Position numbers and translations under genes: made by a program
Part shown: positions 7,943-15,767 of the stretch, in pieces
Numbering within the stretch: position 1 is the first letter of the stretch
Layout of the letters: every line of letters starts with the position of its first letter
The notes under the pieces: model-generated
The model's input: the letters and a program-made list of their open reading frames with translations, nothing else
Database searches by the model: none
Told to the model about the DNA's origin: nothing
Assembly: GCA_947591155.1 (NCBI GenBank)
Contig: CANQDA010000028.1
Location: forward strand, 1 to 45,085
Origin: an uncultured Lachnospiraceae bacterium
Lineage (GTDB): Bacteria > Bacillota > Clostridia > Lachnospirales > Lachnospiraceae
DNA: 45,085 nt
Direction: 5' to 3'

Positions 7943-9754
7943 ATGGGCGTGAAAAAGATATGTCTGGTGACGATGCCTTTCTGCACGGCGAAAGCCCCTG
8001 TGATGGGCCTGAGCCTGCTGAAAGCGGCCGCGGGAAGGCGCGGCATAGACGCGCGCGTCGTCTATGCGAATCTCCGCTTCGCGCGTCTGATCGGGGCGGA
8101 GGCTTATTTCCGGCTGGATGAGATCGCGGCTATGTATTTGCAGCTGATCGAGGCCGTATTTTCGCCTTACGCCGGCTACGGCCATGTGCCGTCCAGGCAG
8201 GAGACCATGGAGTATTTCCGGGGCGCCGGATACGGGCAGATCATACCGGAGTATTCTGCGCTGATCCGGATGTGCGATCCGCTGATCCCGGGGTTCCTGG
8301 ACGCGCTGTCCGATGAGATCCTCGCGGAAGATCCGGACGTCGTCGGCTGCACCTATACCTTTGCCCAGTGCAACGCCGACCTTGCGCTTCTGAAGCGGAT
8401 CAAGGAAAAGGCGCCGGGGACCGTCACCGTGATCGGCGGCAGCTCGGTCGGCCCGGAGACGGGGCAGGCGCTTGTGGACCGCATGGGGCAGGTGGATTAT
8501 GCGTTTGTGGGGGAATCGGACGACAATTTCTGCGACGCACTGGATCTGATCGTGGAGGGCAGGACCGAAGAGCTGCACAAGCGCTTCCCGGAGGTGCTGC
8601 ACAGGGGCGGGACCCCCGCCGTACACGCCGTCCGGGATCTGAACGCGGTTCCTTATCCGGATTTTGACGATTACTTTGCGGAGCTCTTTGCATCGGGACT
8701 TGCAGAGAGGGTGAGTGTCGACCTGCCGGTCGAGGCCTCCCGGGGCTGCTGGTGGGGTGAGAAGCACAGGTGTCATTTCTGCGGGCTCCATCCCGATCCC
8801 GAGCTGCTGTGCTACCGCAGGAAAGAAAGCCGGCGTTTCGCTGATGAACTGGCGTATCTGGCGGAGAAATATCAGGTGCGCAGCTTTTTCCTGACAGACT
8901 GCATCCTGGCGCGGGAGCACGTCAAGGAGCTGCCAAAGCTGCTTGACGGAAAGGGATATTCCCTCTTTTCCGAGGTCAAGACAAACATGACGAGAGAAGA
9001 CGTCCACAGGCTGAGAAGAGCAGGCTTCATCGCCTTCCAGCCGGGGATCGAGAGCCTGAACGATCATCTGCTCCGGCTGATGCACAAGGGGAACCGCGGG
9101 ATCAAACACGTGGAATTTTTGAAAAACGCAAGGGAGGCGGGGATCTACCTCGCATGGAACATGCTGTATTCGTTCCCCGGGGAGAAGGCGGAATGGTATT
9201 ACCACGACATGGAGTTTTATCCGCTGCTGTTCCACCTGCCCGCGCCGCGGCTGAACCCGCACGGTTATCAGCGGCAGAGCATCTTTACGCAGCGGGCGGC
9301 GGACTACGGGGTGACGCTGAAGCCCAATGGGTATTACCCTTATCTCTTTGGAGAGGAGCTTGCGGGGGACAGCCGCTTCCACGAATTCTTTCTGGCGGAT
9401 CCGCCGCAGAGCACGCCGTATCTTGACGAGCTCTCAAAGCTGATCCTGGAATGGAGGCGCGCCAGCCGAAAAGGCTGCACCCTCAGCTACAGACTGCAGT
9501 ACGGCCTTCTCGCGATCTACGACGGACGGCCCTGCGCCCTGCAGGAGACCTATGTGCTTGACGGCCTTGAGAAGGACGTCTGTCTCGCGGCGGATCAGGC
9601 GGTCAGGATAGACCGGCTGCTGGAGACCTGCGGGAAGCAGGGAAAAGGCAGGGCGGAGGAAGTCCTGGAAGAGCTGATCCGAAAAAAGCTGATCCTGCGG
9701 ATCGGGGACGAGGCGCTGTTTTTGGCTGTCCCGGAGAAGCGGAAGGTCCTCTGA
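7943..9754 (+). CDS. B12-binding-type RiPP maturation radical SAM protein (rSAM_ocin_1-like)
   Basis: The 603-residue enzyme starts with a Rossmann-like cobalamin-binding region (VKKICLVTMPF and DVVGCTYTFAQCN, then TVIGGSSVGPETGQAL). A radical SAM core follows with the unusual cluster motif Cys269-x7-Cys277-x2-Cys280 (RGCWWGEKHRCHFCGL). That CX7CX2C motif is the hallmark of the RiPP maturation radical SAM protein 1 family. Likely chemistry is a SAM-dependent modification of the precursor core; the exact reaction is unknown. A TTG at 7913 is in frame, but GAGGGGGTG before the ATG at 7943 supports the later start. It is followed by the two NHLP precursors. Confidence 0.88.
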   Translation: MGVKKICLVTMPFCTAKAPVMGLSLLKAAAGRRGIDARVVYANLRFARLIGAEAYFRLDEIAAMYLQLIEAVFSPYAGYGHVPSRQETMEYFRGAGYGQIIPEYSALIRMCDPLIPGFLDALSDEILAEDPDVVGCTYTFAQCNADLALLKRIKEKAPGTVTVIGGSSVGPETGQALVDRMGQVDYAFVGESDDNFCDALDLIVEGRTEELHKRFPEVLHRGGTPAVHAVRDLNAVPYPDFDDYFAELFASGLAERVSVDLPVEASRGCWWGEKHRCHFCGLHPDPELLCYRRKESRRFADELAYLAEKYQVRSFFLTDCILAREHVKELPKLLDGKGYSLFSEVKTNMTREDVHRLRRAGFIAFQPGIESLNDHLLRLMHKGNRGIKHVEFLKNAREAGIYLAWNMLYSFPGEKAEWYYHDMEFYPLLFHLPAPRLNPHGYQRQSIFTQRAADYGVTLKPNGYYPYLFGEELAGDSRFHEFFLADPPQSTPYLDELSKLILEWRRASRKGCTLSYRLQYGLLAIYDGRPCALQETYVLDGLEKDVCLAADQAVRIDRLLETCGKQGKGRAEEVLEELIRKKLILRIGDEALFLAVPEKRKVL

Positions 9755-9765
9755 ACCGGGCGGGA

Positions 9766-9795
9766 CATACCAAAAGGATACACTTTATGTATCAA
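9766..9795 (+). promoter_or_regulatory. Possible weak ECF-like promoter before the NHLP precursors
   Basis: CATACCA at 9766-9772, 15 bases, then TGTATCAA at 9788-9795. The -10 part closely matches the 14262 copy (CGTATCAA) and the spacing is identical, but the -35 part matches only five of seven positions. The AAC core is not intact. Confidence 0.3.
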
Positions 9796-9829
9796 ATAAA
9801 AACCATATGCAGGAAAGGAGGTATTCCGT

Positions 9830-10225
9830 ATGGAATGGACACAACAGAAGCTGGAAGAGCTGTACGTCAGCGTGAAGAAAAAGGCGATGACCGACGAGGC
9901 GTTCCGCAAGGAGCTTCTGGCCGACCCGACAAAGGCGATCGAAGCGTTCACGGGCGAGAAGCTGCCGGACGGCTTTAAGCTCAAGGTGATCGAGAACGAT
10001 CCGTCCTACACGGCGACCATGGTTCTCCCCGATATGATCGGGAGAGAGCTGACGGATGAGGAGTCCGAGGCGGCGGCGGGAGGTGTGAGCATGCTCCTGA
10101 TCGTCTCTTACTGTTTGACCGCCGTGGGCTTGGGACCCGATTCTGGGGCATGCGCGGCAAAGGGCTGTGTGGCAGAAGGCTGGTGCAAGGAGGAAGCCTG
10201 CGCCGCGGCGGGAAGAATTATCTGA
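9830..10225 (+). CDS. NHLP-leader RiPP precursor A (proteusin-like)
   Basis: The 131-residue peptide begins with a nitrile-hydratase-like leader (EELYVSVKKKAMTDEAFRKELL, then DPTKAIEAFTGEKLPDGFKLKVIEND), the hallmark of NHLP or proteusin precursors. The leader ends ELTDEESEAAAGG at about residue 84. The core of about 47 residues starts hydrophobic (VSMLLIVSYCLTAVGLG) and ends with an Ala/Cys-rich stretch (ACAAKGCVAEGWC, then CAAAGRII), five Cys in all. AAAGGAGGT gives a strong start. Likely modifiers are the adjacent B12-type radical SAM enzyme, the SPASM enzyme at 10568 and the epimerase at 12848. Confidence 0.92.
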   Translation: MEWTQQKLEELYVSVKKKAMTDEAFRKELLADPTKAIEAFTGEKLPDGFKLKVIENDPSYTATMVLPDMIGRELTDEESEAAAGGVSMLLIVSYCLTAVGLGPDSGACAAKGCVAEGWCKEEACAAAGRII

Positions 10226-10265
10226 GCAGTTTTATAGGATGAAAAAAGAAAAGGAGGAAAAGAAC

Positions 10266-10565
10266 ATGGAATGGACAAGTGAAAAGATCAACGAGGTATA
10301 TGCGCAGGTAAAGGAAAAGGCGGCGCAGGATCCGGCGTTCCGCGAGAAATTCTGCAAGGATCCGGTCAAGACCGTAGAGGAGTTTACAGGGCTTGCCGTC
10401 CCGGCGGGATACTCCATCCAGGTGATCGAAAAAGGCGACGGCATCGACGCAGTCTATACTAACGGCGAGCTGCTGAGCGACGAGGAGCTCGACCAGGTGG
10501 CGGGCGGCAGCTGCGGCGCCAATGCCTGCGCCGCGCAGGGCACCGGCGTCAACGTCAACAAGTAA
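10266..10565 (+). CDS. NHLP-leader RiPP precursor B (short core)
   Basis: The 99-residue peptide has the same leader type as precursor A (MEWTSEKINEVYAQVKEKA, DPVKTVEEFTGLAVPAGYSIQVIE) and ends ELLSDEELDQVAGG. The core is only about 18 residues (SCGANACAAQ, then GTGVNVNK), with two Cys and several Asn, Ala and Val. Asn- and Val-rich cores are typical targets of radical SAM epimerases in proteusins such as polytheonamide. Upstream codons in frame are ignored because AAGGAGG eight bases before 10266 marks the start. It ends two bases before the SPASM radical SAM gene, which has no clear RBS of its own and is probably translationally coupled. Confidence 0.92.
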   Translation: MEWTSEKINEVYAQVKEKAAQDPAFREKFCKDPVKTVEEFTGLAVPAGYSIQVIEKGDGIDAVYTNGELLSDEELDQVAGGSCGANACAAQGTGVNVNK

Positions 10566-10567
10566 GC

Positions 10568-11911
10568 ATGCGCTGGTCCAGATACAGTCGGCTGTTCCGC
10601 TCCAGGCGGAACGGCTGGCTGCTGTACAATTCTGCGTCCCGCTCTTTCCTTCAGGTAGAGGAGAACCTGGTTCCGGCACTGGAGGCGATTCAGAAGGACG
10701 CGGACGGCTTTGATTTTTCCGGGCAGCCGCAGCTCTATTTCCTGCTGCGCAGCCACGGCTTTCTTGTGGAGGACGGACAGGACGACGCGCTGTACAATAT
10801 CCTGAAGATGCACCGCCTGACCGAGACCTACGCCACCCAGACGCTGCTGCTGACCGTGGCGGTCACGCGAAACTGCAACTTCGACTGTTCCTACTGTTAC
10901 GAGGGGAATCGAAGCGGCGTCCCGATGTCCGACGAGACGGCGGATAAGCTGATCGAGTTCATCCGGCTCCACACGGGGCTGAAGAACGTCGGGCTTGTGT
11001 GGTACGGCGGCGAGCCGCTGCTCGCGATCAATACCATTCGCCGCATCACGCGGGAAGTGGAAAAAATGGATAAGAAGTACACCGCCAGCGTGATAACGAA
11101 CGGCTATCTGCTGACAAAGGAGATCGCGGACGAGCTGAACGAGCTGCATATCAGGGCGGTCCAGATCACGCTGGACGGCAGGAAGGAGACGCATGACAAG
11201 CGGCGCTACCTGAAAAACGGCGGTCCTACCTACGACCGCATCCTTCAGAATCTGGAAGGTCTTCTGAAGTCCGGCTACGAGGGGGAGATCCACATCCGCG
11301 TGAACGTGGATACCAGAAATGAAGACGAATTCATCGATGTGTACCGGCAGGTCATGGCGCTCTGCCCGGAGGACAAAAAGAAGCAGGTGTCGGTCTACCC
11401 GGGCTTTGTGAAGGGGGAGAACCATCCGGATGTGAGCTGCTTCTTCGACCCGGAGGACAAGGGCCGGTTTATCGCCGAGACGCATGAGAAATACGGGATC
11501 AATCCACTGTCGCTGTTTCCGAGGAGGGCGCACGCCGGCTGTACGCTCACGAAGCGCAACGCCTATGTGGTGGGGCCGGACGGCGAGCTGTACAAGTGCT
11601 GGGACGACGTGGGGATCGAGTCCCTTGTGGTCGGCCATATCGACCGGTTCAACGACTGGAACATGGGGCTGATCGCGGAGGGCATGACCGGATGCTCCTA
11701 TCTGGACTCACAGGAGTGTAAGGAATGCTTCTACTTTCCCATCTGCGACGGCGGCTGCCACAAGGTGCGCATGAACCACCGGCGCGACGGCAAGACCGGA
11801 AGCTGCTGCTCCTATTTCAAGGGACATCTGGAGGAGCTGCTGGAGCTGCATTACGAGGAGAAGATAAAGAGAGAGGCAGAGCAGAAGGATGTATCGGTAT
11901 CAGAGCATTGA
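10568..11911 (+). CDS. Radical SAM/SPASM peptide maturase
   Basis: The 447-residue enzyme has an N-terminal region of about 95 residues resembling a peptide-binding (RRE-like) fold. The radical SAM core has Cys103-x3-Cys107-x2-Cys110 (CNFDCSYC) and the VWYGGEPLL motif. A C-terminal SPASM region carries many Cys (AGCTLTKR, LYKCWDDVG, CKECFYFPICDGGCHKVR, SCCSYF) for auxiliary clusters. SPASM maturases of this type form thioether or C-C cross-links in precursor peptides. Cys-containing cores lie immediately upstream. The start ATG at 10568 is two bases after the precursor B stop, without a clear RBS. The 3' end overlaps the next gene by 23 bases. Confidence 0.9.
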   Translation: MRWSRYSRLFRSRRNGWLLYNSASRSFLQVEENLVPALEAIQKDADGFDFSGQPQLYFLLRSHGFLVEDGQDDALYNILKMHRLTETYATQTLLLTVAVTRNCNFDCSYCYEGNRSGVPMSDETADKLIEFIRLHTGLKNVGLVWYGGEPLLAINTIRRITREVEKMDKKYTASVITNGYLLTKEIADELNELHIRAVQITLDGRKETHDKRRYLKNGGPTYDRILQNLEGLLKSGYEGEIHIRVNVDTRNEDEFIDVYRQVMALCPEDKKKQVSVYPGFVKGENHPDVSCFFDPEDKGRFIAETHEKYGINPLSLFPRRAHAGCTLTKRNAYVVGPDGELYKCWDDVGIESLVVGHIDRFNDWNMGLIAEGMTGCSYLDSQECKECFYFPICDGGCHKVRMNHRRDGKTGSCCSYFKGHLEELLELHYEEKIKREAEQKDVSVSEH

Positions 11912-12809
11912 CGATCCTGACAGACAGCTCAGGCTTCTGAAAAAGCTTGGTTCCAAAGAGCCGGCGGAAAATGCCGCGGGCTCCTTGGAGCATTTGTTTT
12001 TGGCCGTGTCGTCGGACGAAGAGGAGATCGGGGCGATACGCGGCTGGTTCATTCCGGAAAATTCGGAATTTCAGATATTGATGATGCTGGTTCTCCCGGA
12101 ATGGAGAAGCGCCGCGCTGCTTCAGGGGCTGATCGGCGCATTGCTTGCGCAGGCAAAGCGCCGCTACCATCCGAAGCTTTTTTTCTGGCGCTATACCGTG
12201 AAAGCAGGCCGGACAGATCCGACGGAGCGGCTTGTGCAGGGAATTCCGGGCGTCCGGGCGCACAGCGAGCCGTCTTACCACAGATTCCATGTGCGTCTGG
12301 TCGGTTTTCAAAGCGGGTCGGAGCGCTATCCGGAAGACTATCTGGAGAAGAAGGGCTATCATATCCTGTGGTATCGTGAGCTGTCCTCCGAAATGAAGGC
12401 GCGGCTCGAGGAGCGCATCGGCCTTGCGGAGAAAGAGGAGGAGCTGCAGGAGCTGCAGCCGTTTGTCGGGGAGCTGGAAGAATCCGCCAGCCTTTTCCTC
12501 CTGGAGAAGGACAGCGGCGCCCTGTGCGGGTGGGTCGTCTGCCGCCTTATGGCTCCCGGAACCCTGGAGGTGAGGCGTTGGTATGCGTTCCCGGACCGCA
12601 GGGCAGGGATGGCGGGCGTCTTTCTCATCGGACGGTGGATCGACGCCATGGTAAAGCAGTACACAGACATTGAATTTATCGTACGGGCGGATAACAGGAC
12701 GATGCTGCAGTTTTGCCGCCGGTATTTCAGGGAGGCTCTGGAGGAGCTGTATGTCGGAAAGATACTCCGAATCGAGATCGAAAACACTGAAAAGAGCGTT
12801 CAGCTTTGA
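11889..12809 (+). CDS. Tandem GNAT-like protein of the RiPP operon
   Basis: The 306-residue protein looks like two degenerate GNAT-type halves. The first (about 1-130) holds EIGAIRGWFIPENSEFQILMMLVLPEWR, a beta4-beta5-like pair followed by a helix. The second (about 150-300) holds GALCGWVVCRLMAPGTLEVRRWYAFPDRR, the same pattern repeated. The canonical Q/R-x-x-G-x-G/A acetyl-CoA loop is not clear in either. It overlaps the SPASM gene by 23 bases and precedes the epimerase gene, so it is made with the modification enzymes. It might acylate the peptide or act as a scaffold. I do not recognise a named family. Confidence 0.7.
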   Translation: MYRYQSIDDPDRQLRLLKKLGSKEPAENAAGSLEHLFLAVSSDEEEIGAIRGWFIPENSEFQILMMLVLPEWRSAALLQGLIGALLAQAKRRYHPKLFFWRYTVKAGRTDPTERLVQGIPGVRAHSEPSYHRFHVRLVGFQSGSERYPEDYLEKKGYHILWYRELSSEMKARLEERIGLAEKEEELQELQPFVGELEESASLFLLEKDSGALCGWVVCRLMAPGTLEVRRWYAFPDRRAGMAGVFLIGRWIDAMVKQYTDIEFIVRADNRTMLQFCRRYFREALEELYVGKILRIEIENTEKSVQL

Positions 12810-12847
12810 GTTCAGCAAAAGAGAATGTAAAGACGGGAGGCGAGGAA

Positions 12848-14200
12848 ATGCACGCAGACGTTCCATACATAAAATATTTTATGGAGAATTATATCGTGGA
12901 TCCTTCGTTCCGCGAGCAGCTGCGGACGCGGCCGCGGGAGACCCTGCAGGAGCGCGGCGTCCCTCTTGACGCGGACCTGGCGCTGGAGACCTGCGATATT
13001 CTGCTCGGGCGTGAGCGAAAGCTTCGCGTTCCCAAGGAGCAGAACCGCTATCTGCAGGAATACCGGGCGCACCAGAGGGAAGCCATGGAGGGATATGAGG
13101 CCAGGATCGCGGACGACGCCTACGCCGACTGCGGGATCCGTCTCTGGAGCCGGCAGGTACACAAAAGATGCCGTATGGAGAGCCGTCAGATCCGGAATCA
13201 CGGGGCGGTCTATTATTACCCGCTCGTGTTTGAGCTGAGCGACGGATGCAGCGTGCAGTGTCCGTTCTGCGGCGTGGACGCGCCCCGTTTCAGAGGTAAT
13301 TTTGCCTACACGCCGGAGAACGCCGGACTGTGGAGGGAGATCCTTAAGGCCGGCGTACGCTATCTGGGGCGTGTCGGGGGCGCGGGCGCCTGCTACATGG
13401 CGACGGAGCCGTTCGACAATCCGGACTACGAGAAATTCGTCTATGATTTCCGCTCGGTCACAGGGCTGGTCCCGCAGACGACGACGGCCATAGCGGATCG
13501 GGAGCCGGAGCGCATCCGCGCCTATATGAAGGAGCTGGGGCCGGACGCCATGCGGAAGGCGGCCCTGCGCTTCAGCGTGCGCAGTCTGCGCCAGCTGGAG
13601 AAGATACAGGAGATCTATCGTCTGGATGAGCTGAAGGACATTGAGCTTCTGCCGGGCAATCCGGAGTCGACGACGAAATATTCCCTTTCGGGGAGGGCCA
13701 TCCGCCTGTGCGAGCGCATGGGTCAGGAGGGCAGAGAGAAATTCATCCGCTACGGGATCACCTGCACTGCGGGACTGCGGGTGAACATGGTGAGGAAGAC
13801 CATGGAGTTCATGGAGCCGGAGCTGCCGTCGCCGGAGCATCCGAACGGATATTCCATCCGTGAGACGCTTACATTCACGGACGCGGGAGAGTTCGAGGAA
13901 AACATGAAGCGCCTGTTCGGGACATGGGCGCGCGAAAAGCTGCCTGAGGACAGACCGCTGTACTTCAATGCGGCGTGCAGGATCACGGAAAAGGAAGACG
14001 CCGTGGAATTCTGGGGAGACGGCGTGGGCTGCAGCCTTGTGAAGGATGAGGACTTCCTGCGGGCGGTCCGGCTCGTCCGGGAGACGCCGGTCACATTTGA
14101 GGAACTCTGCCGGACGCTTTTGGCGCAGGATCGCCGCGCGCTTCTGCTCTGGCAGAAGCTCCAGTACCTGTATGAGAGAGGCTATGTGCGCTGGGCGTGA
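12848..14200 (+). CDS. PoyD-type radical SAM peptide epimerase
   Basis: The 450-residue enzyme carries the CxxxCxxC radical SAM motif at Cys134, Cys138 and Cys141 within ELSDGCSVQCPFCGVDAP, characteristic of RiPP amino acid epimerases related to PoyD. The N-terminal 60 residues (YIKYFMENYIVDPSFREQL) match the small helical domain found before the core in that family. These enzymes convert L- to D-residues in proteusin cores by hydrogen abstraction at the alpha carbon. A TTG at 12806 is in frame; GGGAGGCGAGG just before the ATG at 12848 argues for the later start. It is the last gene of the operon and ends in a terminator stem. Confidence 0.87.
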   Translation: MHADVPYIKYFMENYIVDPSFREQLRTRPRETLQERGVPLDADLALETCDILLGRERKLRVPKEQNRYLQEYRAHQREAMEGYEARIADDAYADCGIRLWSRQVHKRCRMESRQIRNHGAVYYYPLVFELSDGCSVQCPFCGVDAPRFRGNFAYTPENAGLWREILKAGVRYLGRVGGAGACYMATEPFDNPDYEKFVYDFRSVTGLVPQTTTAIADREPERIRAYMKELGPDAMRKAALRFSVRSLRQLEKIQEIYRLDELKDIELLPGNPESTTKYSLSGRAIRLCERMGQEGREKFIRYGITCTAGLRVNMVRKTMEFMEPELPSPEHPNGYSIRETLTFTDAGEFEENMKRLFGTWAREKLPEDRPLYFNAACRITEKEDAVEFWGDGVGCSLVKDEDFLRAVRLVRETPVTFEELCRTLLAQDRRALLLWQKLQYLYERGYVRWA

Positions 14201-14239
14201 AATCAGAATCGCGTAAAAAGTGCGGTATCTGATTTTTTT
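14200..14239 (+). terminator. Intrinsic terminator after the epimerase
   Basis: AAATCAGA at 14200-14207 pairs with TCTGATTT at 14228-14235. Five further inner pairs (ATCGC with GCGGT, one bulged A) extend the stem, and seven T follow. The stop codon of the epimerase overlaps the stem, and the next promoter begins immediately after it. Confidence 0.85.
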
Positions 14240-14269
14240 CCTAACAAAATGCGCGCTGCGGCGTATCAA
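14240..14269 (+). promoter_or_regulatory. ECF-sigma-like promoter of the zinc-ribbon precursor
   Basis: CCTAACA at 14240-14246, 15 bases, then CGTATCAA at 14262-14269. It is the second copy of the block at 6480-6509, identical in the -35 and in the spacing and differing by one base in the -10 octamer. It follows the terminator directly, so the downstream genes need their own start. Confidence 0.62.
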
Positions 14270-14335
14270 TAATCAGGAAAGCAAAGATCAGGCCAGGATG
14301 AAACAGAACATTTTAAATAAGAAGGAGGGATCATC

Positions 14336-14551
14336 ATGAGTGAAGAGACAAACAAAAAAGGGAATGAGGAGCTTACAGACGAGAAGGCGGAGAGCGCGGC
14401 AGGCGGAGGCGGACTGTACAACAAGATCTGCCCGGTCTGCGGGAGGAGTTTCGCAACCTACGGAGAGACGTATTGCAGCAAGGCCTGCAAAGAAAAAGCA
14501 AAATTTACCGTCGGCCTTTTGAAAAAGCCGCCGTTTTGGGAGGAAAGCTGA
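14336..14551 (+). CDS. Mini-precursor: short leader, GG site and zinc-ribbon core
   Basis: The 71-residue peptide has a very short leader ending ELTDEKAESAAGG, almost the same as the end of the precursor A leader (ELTDEESEAAAGG). The remainder, GGLYNKICPVCGRSF then YCSKACKEKAKF, is a Cys4 zinc-ribbon-like unit (CxxC...CxxxC) with a basic, Pro/Phe tail. So the C39 recognition end is kept while the NHLP or Nif11 body is missing. It may be an exported zinc-binding peptide or a dedicated RiPP of the following metalloprotease-like gene, whose ATG overlaps this stop (TGATG). AAGGAGGG marks the start. Confidence 0.78.
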   Translation: MSEETNKKGNEELTDEKAESAAGGGGLYNKICPVCGRSFATYGETYCSKACKEKAKFTVGLLKKPPFWEES

Positions 14552-15423
14552 TGGTGCTGGAAGCTTTGGCGGAGTGCTATCCGCAATTATATCTGAAGCC
14601 CGGGGAGAACATGGAGGACGCGTACAAGGACGCGGCGCTGCGGGGAAACAGGCCGGAGCATCCCTCCCTTGAGCTGTTTCAGGGGAGCGAGAAGGATTCC
14701 CTGACGGAGGAACAGACGCCTGCAGGCCCGGTGGAAGTCCTGTACCTGTACCGCAGGGAGGACTTTGAGAATGCGCTCCGGCTTCTGGTCTACCGCTGCA
14801 GGCCGGAGGCGATCCCGGCCACGCTCGGGGCGATGACGCTCAACGGACTCGCCAACTGGAAGAAGATCGAAGAGCACAGGACGGCATATCTGGCCGCCGG
14901 ACATACGGACTGGGCGGAGGAGTGGAAGCGCTTCACCGCGGACCGAAGGAATTACCGGGACACCCTGATCATCTTAAGCGATGGGCCGTACAGCGGGGTA
15001 TCCGCCGAGCGGGCGGGTATGCCGCAGGAGGACTGGCCGGAGATATCGAGAAAGATACGGCTGTACCACGAGTGCACCCATGTGATCTGCCGGAGGCTGT
15101 TTCCGCAGCAGAAAGAAGAAGTCTGGGACGAGATCGTGGCGGACGCGATCGGCATCCGAAAGGCGTTGGGGCATTACGACGCGAAGCTGGCAGACCTGTT
15201 TCTGGGCGTGTCTGAGGACGGCTATACGGGCGGCAGGCTGGAGAACTACATTCCGGAGGAGGAGAAGAACACCCTCCCCGATCTGGCGGAGAAGGTATAC
15301 GGGCTGACGAAGTGGATCGAGCAGGAGTCGATTGAGAAACAAGAGATTGACAGCTGGGATTTCCTGTTGTATCTTCAGGAGAGACAGGATGATATCTGCC
15401 AAAAAGCGGGTCTGTGCGGATGA
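14551..15423 (+). CDS. HExxH putative metalloprotease-like protein of the RiPP locus
   Basis: The 290-residue protein contains His173-Glu174-Cys-Thr-His177 (RLYHECTHVICRRLF), followed 17 residues later by Glu194 in WDEIVADAIGI. This is the arrangement of a gluzincin-type zinc site, where the third ligand lies in an ExxAD-like helix. No signal peptide or membrane segment is seen, so it probably acts in the cytoplasm. The ATG at 14551 overlaps the stop of the zinc-ribbon peptide; GGAGG lies eight bases upstream. It could process a leader, degrade the peptide or serve immunity. I do not recognise the family by name. Confidence 0.7.
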   Translation: MVLEALAECYPQLYLKPGENMEDAYKDAALRGNRPEHPSLELFQGSEKDSLTEEQTPAGPVEVLYLYRREDFENALRLLVYRCRPEAIPATLGAMTLNGLANWKKIEEHRTAYLAAGHTDWAEEWKRFTADRRNYRDTLIILSDGPYSGVSAERAGMPQEDWPEISRKIRLYHECTHVICRRLFPQQKEEVWDEIVADAIGIRKALGHYDAKLADLFLGVSEDGYTGGRLENYIPEEEKNTLPDLAEKVYGLTKWIEQESIEKQEIDSWDFLLYLQERQDDICQKAGLCG

Positions 15424-15492
15424 CGTGAGGGAAGCGGGCCATATGAATGTGACAACAAAAAACATAATATAATTTTTTCAGGAGGAATTACT

Positions 15493-15735
15493 ATGACTGA
15501 GGAAATGTTTAAGAAACTGACAGGCGCAAAGACTGCCGAGGAGATGATCGCCATCGCGAAGGAGTACGGCAAGGAGCTGACGAAAGAGCAGGCGGAGGAG
15601 ATGCTTAAGCCTGCCGACGCGAACGGCGAGCTCGACGATGATGCTCTGGACAGCGTCGCCGGCGGGATTAACATGCCCAGCTGGGCCGGAAAGTATGGGG
15701 CGGATGCGTTGAAGCTGCTGAAGTATTTATTCTAA
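15493..15735 (+). CDS. RiPP precursor peptide, Nif11-like leader with Cys-free core
   Basis: The 80-residue peptide has a leader like that of the 6562 peptide (AKTAEEMIAIAKEYGKELTKEQ, then GELDDDALDSVAGG) and a core of about 22 residues, INMPSWAGKYGADALKLLKYLF. The core has no Cys, one Trp and an amphipathic C-terminal helix (DALKLLKYLF), so it resembles a linear antimicrobial peptide more than a cross-linked one. AGGAGGA before the ATG is strong. It is the last gene of the locus and is followed by a terminator. C39 export is likely; modification may be slight. Confidence 0.85.
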   Translation: MTEEMFKKLTGAKTAEEMIAIAKEYGKELTKEQAEEMLKPADANGELDDDALDSVAGGINMPSWAGKYGADALKLLKYLF

Positions 15736-15767
15736 GCAGTAGAACTGAAACTGAAGACTGAGACAGA

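Noticed and set aside
15445..15473. TATAAT upstream of the Cys-free precursor as a promoter
   Set aside because: No -35 at the right distance, and the start would fall on the ribosome-binding site.
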